In this document: positions 36,032 through 46,616 of the stretch, in pieces | Numbering within the stretch: position 1 is the first letter of the stretch | How the letters are laid out: every line of letters begins with the position of its first letter | Assembly (NCBI RefSeq): GCF_000152905.1 | Contig: NZ_CH672417.1 | Span: 133,585-197,584, forward strand | DNA length: 64,000 bases | Direction of reading: 5' to 3' | Origin: Nitrobacter sp. Nb-311A | Lineage (GTDB): Bacteria > Pseudomonadota > Alphaproteobacteria > Rhizobiales > Xanthobacteraceae | Notes under the pieces: model-generated | Database searches by the model: none | Seen by the model: the letters and a program-made list of their open reading frames with translations, nothing else | Told to the model about the DNA's origin: nothing | Made by a program: the position numbers and the translations under genes

Positions 36032-37693
36032 TCACATCGCCTCATAGTTGGGTCCGCCGCCACCCTCGGGCGGAACCCAGGTGATGTTGCCATTTGGGTC
36101 TTTCGCATCGCAAGTCTTGCAATGGACGCAGTTCTGCGCGTTGATCTGATAGCGCACGGTCGAACCGTCCTCGACCCATTCATAGACACCGGCAGGACAA
36201 TAACGGCTCGACGGACCGGCATATACATCGTGTTCCGAGGTCTTGTGCAGGACCATATCGGCGACTTTGAGATGAACCGGCTGGTCCTCTTCATGATTGG
36301 TGTTGGAGAGAAACACCGACGAAAGCTTGTCGAAAGTGAGTTTACCGTCGGGCTTCGGATAGACGATCCGCACATGGGCTCGAGCCGGGTCGAGCGTCTG
36401 ACAGTCCGGCTTTGCATGCGGCCAGGTCCCCCATAGCGAGAAACCGAACAACGTGTTGGTCCACATATCGAGGCCGCCCAACGCCACGCCGGCGATGGTG
36501 CCGAACTTCGACCATAGCGGCTTGACGTTGCGGACCTTGAACAGGTCCTTGCCGATCACGGAACCCCGCCAGGCACTCTCGTACTCGGCGACTTCATCGT
36601 TGGCGCGTCCGGCGCCGAGCGCCGCAGCGACGTGCTCCGCGGCCAGCATTCCGCTGCCCATGGCGTTATGAACACCCTTGATACGCGGAACATTGACGAA
36701 TCCCGCCGCACAGCCGATCAGCGCGCCGCCCGGAAAAGTGAGACGCGGCACCGACTGGTAGCCGCCCTCGGTGATGGCGCGCGCGCCGTAGGCCAACCGT
36801 TTGCCGCCCTCGAACACGCTCCGGATCGAGGGATGGGTTTTGAACCGCTGGAACTCCTCGAACGGCGACAGATATGGATCGTCATAGTTCAGGTGCACGA
36901 CGAAGCCGACCGCGACGCGATCATCGTCATAATGATAGAGAAACGAGCCGCCGCCGGTGGAATTGTTCAGCGGCCAGCCGAACGAATGCTGGATCAGCCC
37001 GTTGCGGTGCCGGGCGGGGTCGACCTGCCAGACTTCCTTGAGACCGATGCCGAATTTTGGCGGTTCACTGGTTTTGTCGAGAGCGAATCTCGCAATCAAC
37101 TGCTTCGACAGACTGCCTCTGGCCCCTTCCGCGAACAGCGTATACTTGCCGAGCAGTTCCATGCCGCGTGTGTAGGAACTCTTCAGCGAGCCGTCACGCG
37201 CAACGCCCATATCGCCAGTCGCGACGCCACGCACCGCGCCAGCGTCGTCATAGAGCAGCTCCGTCGCCGCGAAGCCGGGATAGATTTCGACGCCAAGCGC
37301 TTCCGCCTTCCGCGCAAGCCAGCGGCAGACGCTGCCGAGAGAGCCGATATAGCAGTGATGATTATTCATCAGCGGCGGCATCAGAAAACCCGGCAGCCGG
37401 ATCGCGCCACCCCGCGTCATCCAGTAGAAGCGGTCGTCCTTGACCTGTGTCTTGAGAGGGCAATCGGCATCGTTGCGCCAGTCCGGCACCAGCCTGTCGA
37501 GCCCGGCAGGATCGATCACCGCGCCCGACAGAATATGGGCGCCGACCTCCGAGCCCTTTTCAACGACGACGATGCTGAGATCGGGATCGAGCTGCTTGAG
37601 CCGGATCGCCGCCGACAGGCCGGATGGTCCAGCGCCGACGATGACGACATCGAAATTCATGGATTCGCGCGGCGGCAATTCGTCGCTGCTCAT
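36032..37693 (-). CDS. electron transfer flavoprotein-ubiquinone oxidoreductase
   Basis: ETF-QO passes electrons from ETF (fatty-acid and amino-acid oxidation) to ubiquinone at the inner membrane. The FAD-binding VVIVGAGPSGLSAAIRLKQL starts near residue 14. The C-terminal 4Fe-4S cluster ligands lie in SRYCPAGVYEW and NCVHCKTCDAKDP. The characteristic IGCAAGFVNVPRIKGVHNAM is in the quinone-binding region. It has 553 residues, as in mitochondrial homologues without their targeting sequence. Divergent from the uracil-DNA glycosylase gene, with 170 bp between. Confidence 0.96.
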   Translation of the reverse strand: MSSDELPPRESMNFDVVIVGAGPSGLSAAIRLKQLDPDLSIVVVEKGSEVGAHILSGAVIDPAGLDRLVPDWRNDADCPLKTQVKDDRFYWMTRGGAIRLPGFLMPPLMNNHHCYIGSLGSVCRWLARKAEALGVEIYPGFAATELLYDDAGAVRGVATGDMGVARDGSLKSSYTRGMELLGKYTLFAEGARGSLSKQLIARFALDKTSEPPKFGIGLKEVWQVDPARHRNGLIQHSFGWPLNNSTGGGSFLYHYDDDRVAVGFVVHLNYDDPYLSPFEEFQRFKTHPSIRSVFEGGKRLAYGARAITEGGYQSVPRLTFPGGALIGCAAGFVNVPRIKGVHNAMGSGMLAAEHVAAALGAGRANDEVAEYESAWRGSVIGKDLFKVRNVKPLWSKFGTIAGVALGGLDMWTNTLFGFSLWGTWPHAKPDCQTLDPARAHVRIVYPKPDGKLTFDKLSSVFLSNTNHEEDQPVHLKVADMVLHKTSEHDVYAGPSSRYCPAGVYEWVEDGSTVRYQINAQNCVHCKTCDAKDPNGNITWVPPEGGGGPNYEAM

Positions 37694-37863
37694 GATCTGC
37701 TTCCACGCCTGGCGGCCTTTGCGGTCGTAATGCTTCCACGGCTAGTTGTTTCCGATTTTTTGCTCGAGAACAACCAGGGAAAGCACCCGTGCGGCGCTCC
37801 ACGCAGGCCCTTCGCACGTCACCATTAGCAGGTTAGTGTCCGGCAAAACCGGCGGACGCCAAC

Positions 37864-38709
37864 ATGACATCAGATCAAGCGACGACTGTTCGGGAACTGC
37901 TGGCCTTCTATCTCGAAGCAGGCGTCGACTGCGCGCTGGGGGATGAGCCGATCGACCGCCTCTCGACGCCCGATCTGGCCAGATCCGACCGGCCGGTCGC
38001 CACAGCGGCCGGAATCGTTCCCGTCGCGGCAGTACGGCAGCCGCCTCGCCAGACCGCCACCGCAGCGCCTCGCGCCGGGGTCGCTCCACCACCGGACATC
38101 GCGATCGAATCCGCGCGCGAGGCCGCCCGCACCGCCCCCTCGCTCGAGGCTCTGCGCACCCTGCTCGAGAGCTTCGACGGCTGCGCGCTGAAGTTCACCG
38201 CATCGCGGCTGGTGTTTGCCGACGGCAATCCGCAGGCGCGTTTGATGTTCGTGGGCGAGGCGCCGGGACGCGACGAGGACATCGCGGGCCTGCCCTTCGT
38301 CGGCCGCTCAGGCCAGCTTCTCAACCGGATGATCGCCGCGATCGGCCTCAAGCGCAGCGACGTCTACATTGCCAACGTCATTCCATGGCGGCCGCCCGGC
38401 AACCGGACGCCGACGCCGCAGGAAACGCAGATCTGCCTGCCGTTCATCCGCCGACAGATCGAACTGGTAAACCCCGACGTTCTGGTCACCCTCGGCAATC
38501 CCTCGACGCAAACGCTGCTGCAGACTCGCGAAGGAATCAAGAGGATCCGCGGCAAATGGTTCGACTATGACGTTGGGACGCGAACCATACGTGCAATGGC
38601 GACGTTCCATCCGGCATACCTCCTGCGCTCGCCGTTCGACAAGAGAATGGCGTGGCTCGACCTGCGCGCGATCGCCAGGGCACTGGAAGATGGATCCACT
38701 GGAAGATAG
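37864..38709 (+). CDS. family-4-type uracil-DNA glycosylase, incomplete Fe-S ligands
   Basis: These enzymes excise uracil from DNA. The catalytic region is MFVGEAPGRDEDIAGLPFVG followed by RSGQLLNRMIAA, and the C-terminal motif is ATFHPAYLLRSP. Classical family 4 has four Cys that bind a 4Fe-4S cluster. Here the first pair is reduced to one (FDGCALKFTASRL), and the third site is Trp (NVIPWRPPGNRTP), leaving only the first pair's second Cys and the one in QICLPFIRR. The N-terminal 90 residues are a Pro/Ala-rich region. It may therefore lack a cluster. Confidence 0.85.
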   Translation: MTSDQATTVRELLAFYLEAGVDCALGDEPIDRLSTPDLARSDRPVATAAGIVPVAAVRQPPRQTATAAPRAGVAPPPDIAIESAREAARTAPSLEALRTLLESFDGCALKFTASRLVFADGNPQARLMFVGEAPGRDEDIAGLPFVGRSGQLLNRMIAAIGLKRSDVYIANVIPWRPPGNRTPTPQETQICLPFIRRQIELVNPDVLVTLGNPSTQTLLQTREGIKRIRGKWFDYDVGTRTIRAMATFHPAYLLRSPFDKRMAWLDLRAIARALEDGSTGR

Positions 38710-38755
38710 ATCGCTGGAAGTAAGGCGCTGAAGCAGCCGACACCCCCTGAAGCTG

Positions 38756-40261
38756 TTACAGCGCTTGCGGCCGGACGATGGCCCAACCGATCCGCAACGG
38801 AGGCAGCCGGCCGTTGACGAGATATTCAAACGTGCGCGGAATCTCAGGAACAATTCCCGGAAACCGCCTGGCGATGGCTTCTGGCGGCGTGCCCGCGGTG
38901 TCGGACGCCCGCCACACCAGGACCCCGCCGCCTTCGTTGAATTTCGCCGGCGTTATCCAGGGCGTGCGCTCGGGATTCGCGTCGAGCAGGAGATGAGGCC
39001 GTGAGGGACCGAGCGCGACGAGAGCCGCAAGCAGCGGATCGCCCGCGACAGCCTTTAGCGGGCGGTTGGTGCGACGCTCAAAACTTTCGCCGAAAAAAGT
39101 ACCGATGGCGGATGCCGGGATAGAGGTCGTAACTTCGGTGTTTGCGAACCACGGCTGACCCACGACCGTCGCAATCACGGCCAGCGCCGGGGCCACGACG
39201 GCGGCGAGCCAGGCCACGCGAAGCACGCGCAAGCGGCGTAGATAAATGAGATCGCCGGAGAGCAGGACGACCGCAAGACCCGACATCGACAGCACAATCG
39301 GCCCGCCTCCAACGGAGTGATCGATCCCGAACAGCGCCGCGACCAGACTTCCGCCGAGCGCCGGCGCGAGGGCAAAGACGTAAACGAATGTCTGCGCCAA
39401 CGGATCAACCGGCGGCCGCACAATCACCGGCGCGTCCTCGGACGTCCGATTGACGAAACTGGAATTGAGGACAACCAGCAGCAAAAGGCCCGCTGCCGCG
39501 AACACGAGCGAGAGAAGCAGTTCGCCCCAGCGCAACAGACGTAAATGCAGTTCGAAAATATCGGGCCAAGGCGGCGCACCGAGCGCGTCCGCGCGCACCA
39601 GCCAGATAAGATAAGGCAGTGCGAGCACCGCGATCACCAACAGCGCAAACAGAGAATCGACCGAACCGAGCGCGTTTCGGCCTCTCTCCGTGGCGACAGC
39701 AAACCCGGTCAGGGCGAGCAACAACCCGGCGGCCGCCGGCGTGGTCAGCAGCAGCAGGCCGGCTTCGATCGAAAGCGCGAACCACGCATTGCGGCCCTGC
39801 CCAATGATCCGCCAGGCATGCAGCAGCAGCAGCGCCCACAGCGGCAGAGCGAGCACCGGCGGACCGAAACTCAGGCCGTGCGCTCCGAACGCGGTGATCG
39901 TGACGGTCAGCAAAACCGCCAGAACAGCCTGCTGGCTGCCGACGATGCTCCGGGCCAGTTCGAACAAAACCCGGAATGCCAGGATGACACAGAGTTGCGA
40001 CAACAGGTAGACGCCGAACATGTGGTTGCCGGCGGCGCGATAAGCGATATCCGCGAGCCAGAACGCCAGCGGTGGTCCAAGATCCGTTCCGACCTGATAC
40101 TCCCGGCCGAACGCCAGCGCGGTCGCCAGATCATCTGGCGGTCCCCGGTACAGCAGCGACGACACCAGCAGCCACATCGCCGCCTGAAACAGCACCACGA
40201 TCCAGAATACCAAAAGCGGTCTGGCGCGGATCAGTTCGACAACCAGCGATGTGAAGCGCAT
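38756..40261 (-). CDS. GT39-type membrane glycosyltransferase
   Basis: The 501-residue protein has roughly ten to twelve hydrophobic helices. An early periplasmic loop contains PPDDLATALAFGREYQVGTD and LGPPLAFWLADIAYRAAGNH, with the paired acidic residue and GPPL pattern of ArnT/PMT enzymes, which use a polyprenyl-phosphate sugar donor. The C-terminal soluble part (GDPLLAALVALGPSRPHLLL ...) would be periplasmic. It could use the lipid-linked sugar made by the GT2 enzyme at 7992..9038, but the genes are far apart and this is speculative. Confidence 0.78.
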   Translation of the reverse strand: MRFTSLVVELIRARPLLVFWIVVLFQAAMWLLVSSLLYRGPPDDLATALAFGREYQVGTDLGPPLAFWLADIAYRAAGNHMFGVYLLSQLCVILAFRVLFELARSIVGSQQAVLAVLLTVTITAFGAHGLSFGPPVLALPLWALLLLHAWRIIGQGRNAWFALSIEAGLLLLTTPAAAGLLLALTGFAVATERGRNALGSVDSLFALLVIAVLALPYLIWLVRADALGAPPWPDIFELHLRLLRWGELLLSLVFAAAGLLLLVVLNSSFVNRTSEDAPVIVRPPVDPLAQTFVYVFALAPALGGSLVAALFGIDHSVGGGPIVLSMSGLAVVLLSGDLIYLRRLRVLRVAWLAAVVAPALAVIATVVGQPWFANTEVTTSIPASAIGTFFGESFERRTNRPLKAVAGDPLLAALVALGPSRPHLLLDANPERTPWITPAKFNEGGGVLVWRASDTAGTPPEAIARRFPGIVPEIPRTFEYLVNGRLPPLRIGWAIVRPQAL

Positions 40262-40298
40262 GAAGGACCTGATGGCGGCGGGTCTTGCGGAGTTCTTA

Positions 40299-40347
40299 GA
40301 GCATGATCCCGAAAAGTGAAAACCGGCTTTCGGATAAGATCATGCTC
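40299..40347. repeat. perfect GAGCATGATC palindrome (family 4)
   Basis: GAGCATGATC at 40299-40308 pairs with GATCATGCTC at 40338-40347; inside, CCGAAA pairs with TTTCGG. It is the common 49-bp palindromic repeat I know from Bradyrhizobium-type genomes and lies upstream of the GT39-like gene. Confidence 0.85.
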
Positions 40348-40463
40348 GATCAAAAGGTAAGGCCAGAGTCTGATTCACAGTTGAACCGGACTCTGAAGCG
40401 CGCAGGCGTGAGATGGATGCGAGTGATAAGCCGCATGAACCGGCGAGGCAACCGCCCTGCCGG

Positions 40464-41183
40464 TCAGATTGCCGCCTCGACCGCTGCTCGAATCGACGCT
40501 TCGGCGGAGACACTTTCCTCCACGGGCGATGCGCGGTGACGTTCGCGCGCGGCGACAACAGGTGCAAAGAAGCTGCGATGATGAGGGCTTGGCCCGAGAC
40601 GGCCAAGCGCCTCGAGGTGCTCGGGGACCGCGTAGCCCTTGTGTGTCTCGAAGCCGTAGCCGGGGCAGTCCAGCGCCAGCCTGCACATCAGCCGGTCGCG
40701 TGTGACCTTGGCGACGATCGAAGCGGCGGCAATTGACAGCACGAGCCCGTCGCCGCCGATCACCGGCTCGCATTCGCAAGCAACCTCGATCCTGTCACGG
40801 CCGTCCACGAAGACGTGCTCGGCCGCATCCGGCAGCGCATGAACCGCGCGCGCGAGCGCCCACAGCGATGCGCGCAGGATATTGTCGCGGTCGATCCGCG
40901 CGATCGGCGCGACGGCTATTGCAAAAGACGCGGTCGCCGTAATCTCCTCGAACAACTCCTCGCGGCGCGCGGCGGTCAGACGCTTGGAATCGTCGATGCC
41001 TTCGGGAATACGGTTCGGATCCAGCACGACCGCGGCGGCGACCACCGGCCCAGCCAATGGCCCCCGCCCGGCCTCGTCGCAGCCCGCGACCGGCCAGACG
41101 CCGCGCCTCATCAGCCCACGCTCGCGCCGAAAGCTCGGCCGTGTGAGGACCCCCGGCTTATCCCTGGATCGTTTCCGAATCAT
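40464..41183 (-). CDS. rnhB: ribonuclease HII
   Basis: RNase HII cleaves RNA in RNA/DNA hybrids and at single ribonucleotides in DNA. The catalytic motif is [20 protein letters not shown], followed by [24 protein letters not shown] and [17 protein letters not shown], which together give the four acidic residues of the DEDD site. ATG 41183 is chosen over 41231. The C-terminal tail after [12 protein letters not shown] is longer than usual and Glu/Ala-rich. It is the downstream gene of a same-strand run with the radical SAM gene. Confidence 0.95.
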   Translation of the reverse strand: MIRKRSRDKPGVLTRPSFRRERGLMRRGVWPVAGCDEAGRGPLAGPVVAAAVVLDPNRIPEGIDDSKRLTAARREELFEEITATASFAIAVAPIARIDRDNILRASLWALARAVHALPDAAEHVFVDGRDRIEVACECEPVIGGDGLVLSIAAASIVAKVTRDRLMCRLALDCPGYGFETHKGYAVPEHLEALGRLGPSPHHRSFFAPVVAARERHRASPVEESVSAEASIRAAVEAAI

Positions 41184-41298
41184 CGGGCAATGGTGCGGAC
41201 AGGAGCGGCGCGAGACAATACCGAAATGCATTTATGCCCGCTGTCCTGCACCCAGCGGTTCCGCCGTTCGCGGTCAATCGTCTCGGCGACAGTTCGGC

Positions 41299-42459
41299 TC
41301 AGAACAGACTCAACTGTTGCCCGCTGCTTTTCGGCTTGGCGAAATGGTCGGTCGTCAGCTTTGAACGCTTTTTGTTGAGCCCAAGTTTCTCGCAAGCGAT
41401 CTCGAAGCGGCGGCCGATCATCCATGCGATCGGTCCCGCGCCCTTCATCCGCGTGCCCCATTGGGAGTCGTAATCGCGGCCGTTGCGCATGTCGCGGATC
41501 AGCGCGAATACATGGCGGTAGCGATCCGGATAGCTCGCCATGAGCCATTCGCGGAACAGGTCGCGCACTTCCAGCGGCAGGCGCAGCAGCACATAGTTGG
41601 CTTCCCTGACGCCGGCATAGGCAGCCGCATCGAGAATCCGCTCGATCTCGCAGTCGTTCAGCGCCGGAATCACGGGAGCCACCATCACCGTGGTCGGAAT
41701 GCCTGCTTCCGACAGCTTGCGCAGCGCCTCCAGCCGCCTCGTTGGCGTTGATGCCCGCGGCTCCATCGAGCGCGCGAGCCGGGCATCGAGCGATGTCACG
41801 GAAATCGCCACCTTGGCGAGATTGCGCTGCGCCATTCGCGCAAGGATATCGATGTCGCGTGTCACCAGTGCCGATTTTGTGACGATGCCCACCGGATGCG
41901 AGGCGCGCTCGAGCACTTCGAGGATGCCGCGCATGATCCTGTTGCCACGCTCGATCGGCTGATAGGGATCGGTGTTGGTTCCGATCGCGATCATCTTCGG
42001 CTCGTAGCCCTCCGCGGCCAGTTCCTTCTCCAGCAAGGCCGGTGCGTCCGGCTTCGCGAACAGTTTCGATTCGAAATCAAGCCCCGGAGACAAGCCAAGA
42101 TAAGCGTGGGTGGGCCTTGCGAAACAATAGACACAGCCATGCTCGCAGCCCCGGTAAGGGTTGATCGAGCGATCGAAGCTGATGTCGGGCGAGTCGTTGC
42201 GGGTGATGACTTTCCGCGCGGCGTCGACAGCGACCGTGGTTTTGAACGGCGGCAGATCGTCGAGGCTTCGCCAGCCATCGTCGAACGCCGTTCGCGCCTC
42301 CGCCTCAAATCGACCGCTGACGTTGGATTGCGCGCCGCGTCCCCTCCGCCGCTCGTGATCGATTGCGACCTCAAGCTCGGCAAAAGGCGATGCGGCCTTC
42401 GATCCGGGGGGCGGCGTGACGGGCGGGTTGGTGCGGGCGAGAGGAGAGACTCTGCTCAT
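41299..42459 (-). CDS. PA0069-type radical SAM protein (SPL-like)
   Basis: The radical SAM cluster is bound by CEHGCVYCFAR (CxxxCxxC) around residue 105. Conserved SINPYRGCEHGC and MIAIGTNTDPYQPIERGNRI are those of the PA0069/Rv2578c group, related in sequence to spore photoproduct lyase but without a known reaction. An extended N-terminus precedes the core. The C-terminus ends with a QQLSLF peptide resembling the beta-clamp binding motif (QxxLxLF), which hints at a link with DNA replication or repair; that is inference. MoaB's gene is upstream on the same strand. Confidence 0.85.
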   Translation of the reverse strand: MSRVSPLARTNPPVTPPPGSKAASPFAELEVAIDHERRRGRGAQSNVSGRFEAEARTAFDDGWRSLDDLPPFKTTVAVDAARKVITRNDSPDISFDRSINPYRGCEHGCVYCFARPTHAYLGLSPGLDFESKLFAKPDAPALLEKELAAEGYEPKMIAIGTNTDPYQPIERGNRIMRGILEVLERASHPVGIVTKSALVTRDIDILARMAQRNLAKVAISVTSLDARLARSMEPRASTPTRRLEALRKLSEAGIPTTVMVAPVIPALNDCEIERILDAAAYAGVREANYVLLRLPLEVRDLFREWLMASYPDRYRHVFALIRDMRNGRDYDSQWGTRMKGAGPIAWMIGRRFEIACEKLGLNKKRSKLTTDHFAKPKSSGQQLSLF

Positions 42460-42516
42460 AGCGAGACCATAGCAGTCGCATAGAACAAAGCAAGAACATA
42501 ATTTTCGCGATCAAGC

Positions 42517-43080
42517 TCAGGCCGACGCTCCCCTCGCCTTCGGCCGGCGAAGATGTTCATCCAGCCGCGGCATGATCTCGACGAAATTGCAGGGACGGGC
42601 GCGGTAATCAAGCTGGTGCGCGAGGATGCCGTCCCAGCCGTCCCGGCACGCGCCCGGAGATCCCGGCAGGCAGAAGATGAAGGTGGAACCCGCGGTGCCG
42701 GCGGTTGCGCGGCTCTGGATCGTCGAGGTGCCGATCTTGGCGTGGCTCAGCATGTGGAAAGCAATCGAGAAGCCGTCCATACGCTTGTCGAATAGCGGCT
42801 CCACGGCCTCCGGGGTGACGTCGCGCCCCGTGAAGCCGGTGCCGCCCGTGGTGATGATGACATCGATGCCGGGATCGGCGACCCATTTTTTCATCAGGGT
42901 ACGGATCGCCTCGATGTCGTCAGTGACGATCGCGCGCGCGCCGAGCTTGTGACCGGCCACCGTAAGCCGCTCGGCCAGTGTCGCCCCCGACTTGTCCTCT
43001 TCGAGCGAACGCGTGTCGGAAACGGTCAGCACCGCGATGTTCAGGGGGACGAAGGGTTTTGTCTCGTCGATGGAGGCCAT
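42517..43080 (-). CDS. moaB: molybdenum cofactor biosynthesis protein B
   Basis: MoaB-type proteins bind molybdopterin and adenylylate it, or act as its paralogue. The MoCF domain spans NIAVLTVSDTRSLEEDKSGA, DVIITTGGTGFTGRDVTPEA (the molybdopterin-binding loop), DKRMDGFSIAFHMLSHAKIG and FCLPGSPGACRDGWDGILAH. ATG 43080 follows a normal start; the frame upstream to 43161 is not needed. No other Mo-cofactor gene is in the window. It lies 22 bp after the zinc peptidase gene on the same strand. Confidence 0.92.
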   Translation of the reverse strand: MASIDETKPFVPLNIAVLTVSDTRSLEEDKSGATLAERLTVAGHKLGARAIVTDDIEAIRTLMKKWVADPGIDVIITTGGTGFTGRDVTPEAVEPLFDKRMDGFSIAFHMLSHAKIGTSTIQSRATAGTAGSTFIFCLPGSPGACRDGWDGILAHQLDYRARPCNFVEIMPRLDEHLRRPKARGASA

Positions 43081-43102
43081 GGCGGAACAGGCGGCTTCTA
43101 AC

Positions 43103-44026
43103 TCACAAATCATCCGTCGCGAAGGTGTTGCAGGCTTGCAGGGTGCCCTGCTGGTAGCCAATCATGAACCAGCGCTTGCGTTGCGCGGCCGAACCATGCG
43201 TGAACGAATCCGGCACAACCTGGCCTGTCGCCCGCCGTTGCAGCGTATCGTCGCCGATCGCCGTCGCTGTCGTCAGCGCCGCCTCGATATCACCCGGTTC
43301 GAGGAAGCCCGGACGTTTCTTCGCCTCGCGATTGACCCAGACGCCGGAAAGACAATCCGCCTGCAGTTCGACCCTGACCTGCAGTGCATTCGCCTCTGCC
43401 TTGCTGCCGGCCTGCTGCTGCAATCGCGTGACTTTCGGGAGAATGCCGAGCAGGTTCTGAATGTGATGCCCGGCCTCGTGCGCAATGATGTAAGCGGCGG
43501 TGAACCTGCAAGCGCTGCCCGAGCAGCCGCGGAAGCGCGTTTCCACCTGTTTGAAGAAATTGGTGTCGAGGAAGATCTGCTTGTCCGGCGGGCAATAGAA
43601 CGGTCCCATCGCGGACTGCGCCATGCCACAGCGACCGCCATTTGTGGCGTTGCGAAACAGCACGATGCGGGGACCGGAATAACGCTGTCCGCTGGCCTGG
43701 AAGATTTCGTCCCAGCGATCGTCGATTTCGCCCAGCACGCCGGAGATCATCTTGCCCATCTCGTCGGTGGGCGCACCGGACTTGCCCCGGCCGCCGTCCG
43801 TCTGATAGCTCGGCGACTGGCCGCCGCCGGTCAGGATTTCCGCACCGCCGATCAGGAGGCGCGGATCGATGCCGAATGCATAGCCGACAATGCCCAATAT
43901 GATAATGGTGCCGATGCCCAGACCACCGCGCCCCCTCGGAAAGCCGAATCCACCGCCTCCGCCGAACCCGCCTTCCGCGCGACGGTCGTCGATGTTGTCG
44001 CTTTGGCGAAAATCATCATCACGCAT
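43103..44026 (-). CDS. YpfJ-type neutral zinc metallopeptidase
   Basis: The zinc site is AAYIIAHEAGHHIQNLLG (HExxH) with a downstream Glu in RVELQADCLSGVWVN. The N-terminus is polar and Gly-rich (DDRRAEGGFGGGGGFGFPRG), followed by one membrane helix (IGTIIILGIVGYAFGI), so the catalytic domain is probably periplasmic. Several cysteines (GGRCGMAQ, FYCPPD, GCSGSACRF) could form disulfides. ATG 44026 is the expected family start. It is the neutral zinc metallopeptidase family (YpfJ), whose substrates are unknown. Confidence 0.9.
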   Translation of the reverse strand: MRDDDFRQSDNIDDRRAEGGFGGGGGFGFPRGRGGLGIGTIIILGIVGYAFGIDPRLLIGGAEILTGGGQSPSYQTDGGRGKSGAPTDEMGKMISGVLGEIDDRWDEIFQASGQRYSGPRIVLFRNATNGGRCGMAQSAMGPFYCPPDKQIFLDTNFFKQVETRFRGCSGSACRFTAAYIIAHEAGHHIQNLLGILPKVTRLQQQAGSKAEANALQVRVELQADCLSGVWVNREAKKRPGFLEPGDIEAALTTATAIGDDTLQRRATGQVVPDSFTHGSAAQRKRWFMIGYQQGTLQACNTFATDDL

Positions 44027-44132
44027 GAGGCCCGTCCTCGTATCCGACCGCTCGCTGACCCGGCCGCAAGTGGCGGCGTTCAACTCAAATTTTCCTCTCG
44101 TTAATCAATAGCCTGCCCGGCAACAATTGCCT

Positions 44133-44206
44133 ATAGCGATTTCGAGCGAAGCATATCCTCCGGCTCGACCGGGGTGAATGATTTGTTCGCATGAGAAAAC
44201 GCGTCA
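44133..44206. repeat. decayed half element of repeat family 1
   Basis: TAGCGATTTCGAGCGAAGCA at the left and GAGAAAACGCGTCA at the right frame a middle with CCGGCTCGACCGGGG. It is the long half type with several substitutions. Confidence 0.65.
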
Positions 44207-44239
44207 AAATCATAATCAAACGCGTCAGAACCATAATCA
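44198..44239. repeat. 21-bp tandem duplication
   Basis: The unit AACGCGTCAAAATCATAATC+A is repeated once with two substitutions (AAAAT to AGAAC). It begins within the end of the repeat element at 44133..44206. Confidence 0.8.
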
Positions 44240-44555
44240 GGTGTCGCGAATCCGAAGTTCGCAGCAACGGCCCGGCGCCAGTTCTATAATCGGCGTCGCT
44301 CAGGTTCAGAAAAACCGACCTGACCTGCAAAATACGCAGACGAAGTTCTTTCCTCAGCGCCGACGATGCAACCGCAATCCGCATCGCGCGAGCGAACGAA
44401 GAAGAATGGAAGCTGCGTATGTTTGACAAACTTGCATTCCGTCGGACGAAAGCTTTCTGCAATTAAGTCGATTTTTACTTTGGCAGGTCACTGTAGCGCC
44501 AGTCGGTTGTTTGGTCCCGCGTCGCCGACAGCGTCGCCTGAGTCAGAGTATTTGA

Positions 44556-45689
<1,134 letters not shown>

Positions 45690-45700
45690 AGCGCTTGTTA

Positions 45701-45775
45701 ACGCGTTTTCTTCACGCGAAGCAGGTCATCCATCCCGGTTGCGCCCGAGGACATGCTTCGCTCGAAACGCTATAG
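45701..45775. repeat. long half element of repeat family 1
   Basis: ACGCGTTTTCTTCACGCGAA through GAGGACATGCTTCGCTCG to AAACGCTATA, in the ccrM-GST gap. Confidence 0.8.
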
Positions 45776-45896
45776 CAAAACTCGTCCGTTGCATTGATCT
45801 CAAAATCCGCGCAGTGAATGGCCGCCCTGCGGACTTCCTCCGGTCATCCCGATTCAAATCTCGCTTCTCTCTCAAGCACGGACAGTGGAGTTTTCA

Positions 45897-46583
45897 ATGA
45901 TCAAGTTCTATTTCAATGGCGCGCCGAACCCGAACAAGATCGCGCTGTTTCTGGAAGAAGCCGGTCTTCCCTTTGAACTCGTGCCGGTCGACACCCGCAA
46001 GGGCGATCAGTTCAAGCCGGAATTTCTGAAGGTGAATCCGAACGGCAAGGTTCCGGCAATCGATGACGACGGCGTATTCGTCTTCGACAGCAATGCCATT
46101 CTTCTTTACCTCGGCGAAAAGACCGGCAAGTTCATGCCGGAGAACACGCCGGCCAATCGCGCGCAACTGCTGTCGTGGATGATGTTCATCGCAAGCGGGC
46201 TCGGGCCGTATTCCGGACAGGCCGTGCATTTCAAGGATTACGCGCCGAAAGGTCTGGACTACGCGCTCAACCGTTATCAGTTCGAGGCGCATCGTCACTA
46301 CAAGGTTCTCGACGACCATCTTGCCGGCAGCCGCTACATGGTCGGAAGCAGCTATACGATTGTCGATATGGCGTTCTGGGGCTGGGCCCGCATGGCGCCC
46401 CGCGTGATCGGCGACAGCGGCGTCGCCAAATATCCGAACTTCAAACGGCTGCTGGACGAGATCTCGGCGCGTCCGGCCGCGGCGAGATCGATCGCGCTGA
46501 AAGACAGGTTCACCTTCAAGACGGAAAACGACGAGGAAGCGCTGGGCTTCCTGTACCGCCACATGAAGACGAAGGTGGCCTGA
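45897..46583 (+). CDS. glutathione S-transferase family protein
   Basis: The N-terminal thioredoxin-like domain (MIKFYFNGAPNPNKIALFLE, LPFELVPVDTRKGDQFKPEF, LKVNPNGKVPAIDDDGVFVF, DSNAILLYLGEKTGKFMPEN) has the NPNGKVPAI and DSNAILLYL glutathione-binding patterns. A helical C-terminal domain follows. ATG 45897 is chosen because GTGGAG just before it is a good ribosome site; the frame reaches 45885. Substrate is unknown; stress or detoxification roles are typical. It converges on mutY. Confidence 0.9.
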   Translation: MIKFYFNGAPNPNKIALFLEEAGLPFELVPVDTRKGDQFKPEFLKVNPNGKVPAIDDDGVFVFDSNAILLYLGEKTGKFMPENTPANRAQLLSWMMFIASGLGPYSGQAVHFKDYAPKGLDYALNRYQFEAHRHYKVLDDHLAGSRYMVGSSYTIVDMAFWGWARMAPRVIGDSGVAKYPNFKRLLDEISARPAAARSIALKDRFTFKTENDEEALGFLYRHMKTKVA

Positions 46584-46616
46584 TCCGTCTTCTCGCGGGC
46601 AATAAGACCCTTCGGC

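Noticed and set aside
44085-44462. 125-codon minus-strand open frame upstream of ccrM
   Set aside because: It runs through a decayed repeat and a tandem duplication, with no ribosome site or family resemblance.
44463-44477. TTAA-N7-TTTA as a CtrA site before ccrM
   Set aside because: The second half deviates from TTAA, and the pair could occur by chance in this AT-rich stretch.
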